This document shows positions 22,262 to 35,552 of a stretch of 35,552 bases of DNA, in pieces. The position numbers and the translations under genes were made by a program. Numbering within the stretch: the first letter of the stretch is position 1; each line of letters opens with the position of its first letter. The stretch comes from Pleurobrachia bachei (Eukaryota; Ctenophora; Tentaculata; Cydippida; Pleurobrachiidae), in the NCBI GenBank assembly GCA_000695325.1, contig AVPN01000229.1, forward strand, positions 14,960-50,511, written 5' to 3'. Under the pieces are notes generated by a model, which had not been told where the DNA came from, did not search any database, and was given only the letters and a program-made list of their open reading frames with translations.

Positions 22262-24578
22262 CAGTGTGGATCAGCTTCCCAACACTAAATACTCGGACCA
22301 CACTCAGTGACGTCATGGCGAATATAGACAACTGAGATCCTGTAGTGCTAACTACTCCCAGAATTTGACATTGTGTGGACGTGAACCAAGTGAATCTGTC
22401 TCTACAGTAACCACCAGATCTCCTGAACATGAAATCAAACACGGAGATAGAGAGTAGATAGACACCAACCAGCAAGTCTCCTAGACAAATGAGAATGATT
22501 GCTAGTTTATTGGCAAGAAGTTCGAACGTTCGCCTTTTTATTGGCTTACGAATTGTCACGATCAGCACCATGAGGTTGAGGAGTGAGGCGAGAGGTCCGA
22601 CTATGTAGCATACTGCTCTTAATCCATCATTTGCCAATATATGTTTTTTAGTCACAGGACATTTCTCGTTACATTCATCCGATAAGTCTACACAGTCCAC
22701 TTGTCCATCACACACAGAGGAGAGAGGAATTCTTGTCCCTGATGTGGTACACTGGAAATTATTAACACAATTCACTTCATCACTTCCATCGCCGCAGTCA
22801 TCTTTTAGATTACAAACGTCCCTGTAAAACACACATTTCTGGTTGTCACATCCCTTATAAGCCACCAGCATCCTAGGACCTAGAAACCTCCGAAATTTCT
22901 CAACCACTAGTTCGGGTGGGTACGTGTCTGCTAGTGCGTAGACTCGCTTATCGGGCATATTCCAGCACGTCTCCAGGGGAACCGTCTTGTTCAGAGGACA
23001 ATCTGCGTTGTAACAGAGTCTACTACATGCTGAATAGACATAGTTTTCCCCGTACATGTATCTACAATCAAATGATTGGAGTGGTAGGTTCACGTGAACA
23101 GATTTGATAACGTTCAGAACTGTTGGGAGTGTAAATGAAGGCTGTGTGACAGTGTGACATTTCCCCAGCTGTAGTTCTAAAGAAGATGATGGAATAGGGA
23201 AGCAGTGCTGAAGATAAACCTCCTGGTTTAGGGTGACTGATGTATCTACAACCTGATTATTTCGCATTGCATTACAAAGATCCACCTCCACTGGACAGGA
23301 ACTAATCTTGTCACATAGTTTATCCAACTCAACAAAACCATCTTCCCCACCACAGATTAGCACATCAGTACAAATGTGTCCCTGTCCCTTTTCTGAGTAC
23401 CTTGAGTAAGCTCCACTGCCACATATTGTCCATGATGTTTTCATCTCATCTGAACCATCTATACAATCAACATGACCATCCATTACCCAAGCAAGAGGCA
23501 TCGCCAACTCCATTCCTTTCTGGTCCGGCGTCTTAGAAAACCTTCGCTCACAGACAAAAGATTGAGTGACTCGACTACATAGATCCGCTGTTTCATCCCC
23601 TCCATTCTGGGTTAGAGAGTGGCGTAGTGTGTCGACCAAGAACACTTGTCATGTCGGACACTCGGGCTCAAAACAAACATTATTGTACCCATCATCACAA
23701 AGATCATACCCCCTGCAGTGACCCAGAAATGATATGGTTGTGTTGTGTCCTTGGTTTAGACAACTCATTGTAACCCTATCTGGATCAGTACAATTTATTT
23801 GATCCTCCCCATTCTTGCAGATTGTTTCCGTTCTGTACCAAGGGGCACATCTCGCTCCTTCTGGCACCCCAATTGTGCGTTCTATATCTGATCTCAAACA
23901 GGTCTGTATACGTGACATGTTAAGTATCGTAGGGTAGAGCAGGAGAGGGGAGAGCGTCAGAATCTTTCCATCACACAGAGATCTCGGTGGGATATGAGAT
24001 GGAGTCATGAATTCTTTAGTACAAAACATACCATAGCTCACGCCATTACACTCCATTTCATCTAGACACTCTTGCGTTACGCACCGTCCATCACAGGGCA
24101 CATTATCCTCACGATCATTGCACATGAACTCATTCACATTCGTGTTAGCACACCTTCCTTTCTGGCACTTGCTATGAGTCTCAATATCCTTCCCACTATG
24201 CTTCCCACAGATATATCGTCCACAAAGGAGCGGGGAGGTAACCCCATCCACCCTCCTGAATGCAGTTGAACCAGCGTGACCACAAACCTGGTAAAACCCT
24301 GGATCGTTGGGGCATAATTCGTTATAGCTGGTGTATTCTGCTCTCTCGAAGTCAGATGAAGTGTAGAGTTGTTGGGAGGATGGGCATTTGTAGATTTTGC
24401 CGTAAGTTGGATCATACCCACATTGTTCCTTTAGATATCCCCCAACCTCCTCAATAAAGCACTGTATTGGTCTTGGGACTTGTCTAGCTGGTCTAGGGAC
24501 GGGTGCAGTTGGTGGATCTAGTGCATCGCTTGGTGAGCCAGTGACTGATAGGTTTAGGAGAACAAAAAGGGAAAGCAT
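22262..24578 (-). CDS. LDLa/7TM receptor, 5' part (copy 3: signal peptide, ectodomain, TM1-TM3)
   Basis: The likely start is ATG 24578 (MLSLFVLLNLSVTG, a signal peptide) just inside an apparent acceptor (CTATTTCTAG at 24592-24583); an upstream ATG at 24638 is also in frame. A Cys-rich ectodomain with LDLa-like modules and N-glycosylation sites (NCT, NTT, NMS) runs to CFEPE. A 50-nt complemented block (23660-23611) then breaks the frame. The ORF resumes at NGGDETADLC and continues through the LDLa pair and TM1-TM3 to HTD, where it is cut at 22262. A second block (22901-22852) changes about 17 residues without making a stop. Copy 3 is near identical to copy 1 over 22262-22851. Copies 1-3 together look like one gene assembled in overlapping pieces. 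Confidence 0.82.
22852..22901 (-). other. Proved 50-nt complemented block (vs 21301-21350)
   Basis: All 50 bases are the unreversed complement of 21301-21350; 19877-19926 agrees with the intact version, so the intact form is seen twice. The left neighbour is identical and the right neighbour is a transition (G/A). The reading frame survives, so only comparison of copies exposes it. Confidence 0.97.
23611..23660 (-). other. Proved 50-nt complemented block (vs 22060-22109)
   Basis: All 50 bases are the unreversed complement of 22060-22109. The right neighbour is identical; the left neighbour is a transition (A/G) followed by agreement. It destroys the TGCTVHKNQLCDAVRDC stretch that the intact copy encodes and introduces the stop that ends the first receptor ORF at 23649. 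Confidence 0.97.
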
Positions 24579-24638
24579 CGACCTAGAAATAGAATGTTGT
24601 AGGTTTTGTGGTTTACATCCGTGTGTTACATAAGCCAA

Positions 24639-25233
24639 TTTATAGCAAAAAAGAAGAGATCGGTAGAACGGAGTCTATTAATTAACTACCATTATAATAG
24701 TACAATGGTGTTTGTTACATTGTAGGGATATTATACTGCTGTATAAACTATAAAACTGGTTGACATGTTCCTTGTCTGTCAGCTCTCACACCGGGCCTTC
24801 GTCCCGGTGTGAGCTTACACGAGCGTAAGCGAGGCGCTTAAAGTGCCGAACAGACAGACTGCGTAGCATGGTAAAAAACTGGCATTGCTAGCCGGATTAG
24901 AATCGTTCACTGAAAATGAGATCCTAAACCGTCCTATGGCTATACTCATGAAATATGTTCATTGAACATCCTATAGTCTAGCTATAACGATTCATTTTTC
25001 ATTGTGCAGGATTTTGCTGGTATATAGCTACATTCTACACGCAAACTCATTCAAGTGTATTGCCTTATTCTCCGAATTCCTACATATCGATTATAGCACC
25101 GTACTTGGCTCATTGAACACTGCACTTCGTGCACATTACCCCGTCATACTGCACACTATTTGACATGTACCATTCTTAGCGAGTTGTTGTCCATTCTACA
25201 ATCCTGGCTCGGTTCGGGAGCACTCTGGACACC
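24639..25233. other. Divergent intergenic region between receptor and TRPM
   Basis: Both genes start outward from here, so it should hold both promoters. Apart from the cloverleaf-forming sequence (24774-24859) I see no named element; the rest is AT-rich. Confidence 0.5.
24774..24859 (+). other. 86-nt cloverleaf-forming sequence (three hairpins in a 7-bp closing stem)
   Basis: Closing stem GTCTGTC (24774-24780) with GACAGAC (24853-24859). Hairpin 1 has 11 perfect bp (24785-24795 with 24803-24813, loop CCTTCGT). Hairpin 2 has 5 bp (24814-24818 with 24825-24829). Hairpin 3 has 6 bp with one G-T pair (24833-24838 with 24842-24847). It has tRNA-like size and topology, but no A box, B box or anticodon arm of normal form. 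It could be a structured RNA, a transposon terminus or a cruciform. No family recognised. Confidence 0.55.
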
Positions 25234-32567
<7,334 letters not shown>

Positions 32568-32926
32568 GGAATATAATGACGGATCATGTTGACCATTGAC
32601 CAATGATCATAACAGACTGAAGACTTGATTTTGACTGAATATTATATTGACTACTGCACGCTAATCACTTCGTTTGACCGTGGGAGTACAGTAATTTTAT
32701 TATATCGAATGAACGACTGATGATTTGCCTAAACTATGACAATCGTTAAACTCATTCGCATAAAACTTTTCTAAGAAGTACCGACCTTTTTGTTCCAACT
32801 TTTTTCATTTGCTTAAACCCTCTCCCCTTTTACATACAGTTGTAAACGTGTGTGTGTGTGTGTCTAAGGTCCTATATTGATGACGTGCAGCCCACTATGA
32901 TATACATTTAGAAGACGTAATTATCT

Positions 32927-32977
<51 letters not shown>

Positions 32978-33190
32978 GCAAACTTGGTCCATGGGACTAC
33001 ACTTCCGGCTATAATACACATTACCGTATTACCCATCCAATCCTGGGAAGGCAAGATAGAGGGAGGAGGAGAAGGAGAAGAGACTCTCTTTATTATACGC
33101 ACCCATGGTAGTACCCTCGAGAGAGAGAGAAAGATTTAGCAAGAGTTCGTCTTTCTAGAGGATCTAGCACTGGATGTTTACACACTAAGT
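32568..33190. other. 3' flank of TRPM with TG and TC microsatellites
   Basis: No gene seen. ATAAAA at about 32760 could serve as a weak poly(A) signal for TRPM. A TG run lies at about 32849-32862, a TC run at 32930-32973 and GA repeats near 33120. Confidence 0.6.
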
Positions 33191-34170
33191 CTTCTTCTTC
33201 TTCTTCTTTGAGGCCGTCTCCACCATGGTTGAGATTTAGGGATGGGACCATAGCGATTCCTTTCCCCGGCCTGGTTTGAGGGTGGGATTTGTTAGTCCTC
33301 TTCCCCCCGGTTTAGCTGTTTCAGGATATCCATGAAGAATGAAACAGTCTTAGTGATCGGGAAGCCATTCTTGATGTCGTCGAGGGTTAAACCAAGCCGA
33401 TCAAACCTCTCTTGTCGCTGTTTCCAGAGAGCTGGACAGTCGGTGAGGAGGTGTTTGGCTGTTTCATTGTCTATGCCGCAGAGGCGGCAGGTTGGAGTGT
33501 TTGCTAGTTTCATCTTGTGAAAATGGTATTTAAGTGTGTTGTGCCCAGTCAGAAGCTGGGTTGCCGCTCTCAAGTGATTTCTGTCCAGATGCTGGAGTTG
33601 TTTGACATGGTTGGGGCTCCAGAAAAGTTTCATGTGAGCCGTTGGAGCCGTCGTCATTTTTGTCTTCTCCCTGAGAGCCGCATAGGCGGCTTTCTTCGGG
33701 ATTGGAGGGCGTATGATGTTTTCAATTTCTTTTGCTCCCTTTTTTGCGAGGGAGTCTGCTAGTTCGTTCCCTTCGTGGCCTTTGTGTGCAGGGATCCACC
33801 GTATTTTGACGGTGTTGAAAACTGCAAGGGCGTTCAGGTTGGAAATGGTGTTTTGAGTAGTTTTGGATCTGCACACCGTGCTGTCCAGTGCTTTGATTGT
33901 TCCTTGACTATCGCAGTTGATGAGGATTTTTTGGTTTGCAGTTCCTGTGCCAAGGAGGTGTTTTGTGGTGTTTTGTATGGCTATCATTTCGGCCATAGGA
34001 ACTGTTGTGGTATCGCCCAGATTGTAGGCGGCCGAGTGGTCATCTTGTCCATTTTCACGGATTAGGAGGCCTGCGCCGGCGTTGCCGTCAATTGTGGAAC
34101 CGTCTGTGTAGGCTATTATGGGGTGTTCGTCGAGAACTGTCACCAGCATCTCACCAACATCTCTTACTAA
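33191..34170 (-). mobile_element. 5'-truncated non-LTR retrotransposon fragment with RNase H domain
   Basis: On the minus strand the fragment starts inside ORF2 (open from about 34170), ends its ORF at 33292, and finishes with a short 3' UTR and a (GAA)6 tail at 33208-33191. Presence of RNase H points to the I/Jockey/R1-type groups, unlike the L2/CR1 element at 3.8-10.2 kb. Truncation at the 5' end and a simple-repeat tail are typical of incomplete target-primed insertion. No clear target-site duplication found. Confidence 0.88.
33292..34149 (-). pseudogene. LINE ORF2 C-terminus: RNase H + CCHC
   Basis: About 285 aa from the first in-frame ATG; the frame stays open about 20 nt further upstream. 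The RNase H catalytic set is visible: YTDGS (D), MAEMIAI (E), NCDSQ (D), and NELADSLAKKGA (D), with WIPAHKGHEGN before the last. A zinc knuckle-like CRLCGIDNETAKHLLTDC lies near the C-terminus. There are no stops inside. It lacks endonuclease and reverse transcriptase, so it is a dead fragment. Confidence 0.9.
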
Positions 34171-34205
34171 ATCAAGAAAACAGGCTCAACAACTACATTT
34201 TTCAG

Positions 34206-34420
34206 TTCAGGGACATCAAACCGACACTACGGAGGCTGGTAAAGAACCGGGGTCTGGTGTTCATCATTCTGGGGGAGTCTCTAAGTAGTATCTTCCACTC
34301 ATCAATGCCTTTTGATGTCAAACTACACGCACTTATGTTCAGGTAAAAGTAAAACACACGTCCCCCCCCCTCCAGAAAGAGAACCAACCTGAAGCCCGCA
34401 CTGTGTGGGCTTTGGGTAAG
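34206..34420 (+). CDS. Possible two-exon coding fragment, unidentified
   Basis: Candidate exon 34206-34342 (acceptor ATTTTTCAG, donor CAG|GTAAAA, phase 0 to 2) encodes FRDIKPTLRRLVKNRG, then a hydrophobic stretch LVFIILGESLSSIF. A second candidate follows a C-rich tract and CCAG at 34370-34374 with donor TTTGG|GTAAGG, and continues the same frame. I recognise no family and see no partner exons. It could be a chance ORF. Confidence 0.22.
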
Positions 34421-34650
34421 GGCCGGACAATTACAATGTAGGGGGGGGAGCAATGCAGCTCAACAAAGTTTCCAATAATAAGATCTCACTAAGATCTCTG
34501 CTGCAGTAGCTCTAGCTAGCTACAATATGCGATACATACTGTTAAGCAATTTCATGGCGCTGTGATTAGCATGTTACACACTGTTTAAAACAAAACTGTA
34601 TCATTTATTAGATTGAGCGCTCTATAAACATACAATATCTCTCACTCTCA

Positions 34651-34702
<52 letters not shown>

Positions 34703-35552
34703 ACTTTGATAATCTAGTATTCATCATGGGTCAGCAAATGACTCGGCACTTTTCTGACCAGTACAAGTGACCATCTTTCCCTCAAATTTCGACCATTCGC
34801 TCATTCTAAGCTGTGTTATTTTCTCCTATTCACGTATCCTGCTTGACAACTGCACGTGCTGCGATTATCCTGCCATGTCTTGTAAACAAATATCTTAGGA
34901 GAGACTCTTAGTAGTGTTGAGAGAGCTGCTGGGGTGTGTTGTTACTGCGCATATTCTGGGTTATTGAGTGGTACATTCATATTATTCAGTGGGGGCTCAC
35001 TTTCAGTTCCTAGATCCATTGGACCTCTGTCCTCTATCTACTCTGCTGCACCGACACTGACCTTCCACATTTCGCCCTTTCGCCTTTCGGTGATGTTTTC
35101 TTCACAATTCATGGACTTGTAGTCGCAATTTTTGTGATAAATACCGATAATCAATGTGAGAAAGAAATTTAATATGTATTTATAGAAATCGGTACTGATG
35201 AAGGTCTGATAATTGAAGGTATAACATAGATAGCGAGAAGAGAGACTCGGTAGTATGCTCAAAAGTCGTATGACTTTGCTATGCTTCAAGAGATCTCGGA
35301 AAATGTGATTTTGTTCTAAGAGTAAAGAGGAGGGCGGGAGTTTCGATGCGTAGCAAATGCTCTTTGTCACATAATCTAGCTACCCGCGGGTTACACCCGC
35401 CTGTGCCCCCCCACCCTTCTGGCCCCCCTCGGTAACACACTCCATTTCTCCACAGTTGAATTAACGCAGTCGACATTTCCTATAGTTAGGTCCTATTTTT
35501 CTCTTTCTTCTAGTCTTGATTAGCCCTCTTCAGCTAAGGTGTTACATTAGCT
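34421..35552. other. Right-end region, no gene seen
   Basis: Contains a (TC)n run at about 34651-34702 and short C-runs near 35405. The open frames are short and without domains. Confidence 0.5.

Noticed and set aside
23611-23660. Small inversion as the cause of the blocks
   Set aside because: The match is to the unreversed complement; an inversion gives the reverse complement, which does not match.
24774-24859. tRNA gene
   Set aside because: Topology and length resemble a tRNA, but no A or B box, no normal anticodon arm and no T-loop sequence.

Overview
This is nuclear DNA from an animal, most likely an invertebrate or early-branching metazoan. The evidence is spliced genes with short GT-AG introns, a cilium-associated MYCBPAP gene, a TRPM-type channel, an LDLa-domain rhodopsin-family receptor, an L2/CR1-like LINE with a PHD finger in ORF1, and many microsatellites. 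I cannot name the species.

Layout: 1-2169 is repeat-rich with no supported gene. 2170-2752 (-) holds two 5' exons of a protein with an RIIa dimerisation/docking domain, most like a PKA type II regulatory subunit. About 3.4-10.2 kb is an L2/CR1-type LINE (+): a small upstream ORF, ORF1 (PHD finger, three zinc knuckles), ORF2 (endonuclease plus reverse transcriptase), then 1,404 uninterrupted A. 11379-18062 (+) is a 20-exon MYCBPAP gene with a foldback MITE in intron 2 and a 1.03-kb internal tandem duplication. 18282-24578 (-) is an LDLa/7TM receptor locus laid down as overlapping, rearranged near-copies, with a 255-bp piece of MYCBPAP spliced in. 25234-32567 (+) is a complete 12-exon TRPM channel with a 1.49-kb perfect tetranucleotide array in its S6/TRP-helix intron. 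33191-34170 (-) is the 3' end of a second, RNase H-bearing non-LTR element. The right end is repeats and unassigned sequence.

The most striking observation is not a gene. Several blocks of exactly 50 nt are the plain base-by-base complement (not the reverse complement) of the sequence that belongs there. Three are proved by an intact near-copy elsewhere in the window (14247-14296, 22852-22901, 23611-23660). Five more are inferred because complementing the block in place removes an in-frame stop and gives the residues expected for the family: two in LINE ORF2, one each in MYCBPAP, the receptor and TRPM. Every premature stop in the long coding regions falls in such a block. No known DNA transaction gives complement without reversal. 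The proved blocks are exactly 50 nt and each has a transition SNP at one edge, so a k-mer or graph assembly error (k=51, overlap 50) at heterozygous sites is the likeliest cause. If so, the MYCBPAP, TRPM, receptor and LINE ORF2 breaks are not real pseudogene lesions. The tandem duplications and the MYCBPAP fragment inside the receptor locus probably come from the same unresolved heterozygosity.

The genes do not form an operon-like unit. MYCBPAP and the receptor are convergent (3' ends about 220 bp apart). The receptor and TRPM are divergent across about 0.65 kb that carries a conspicuous cloverleaf-forming sequence.
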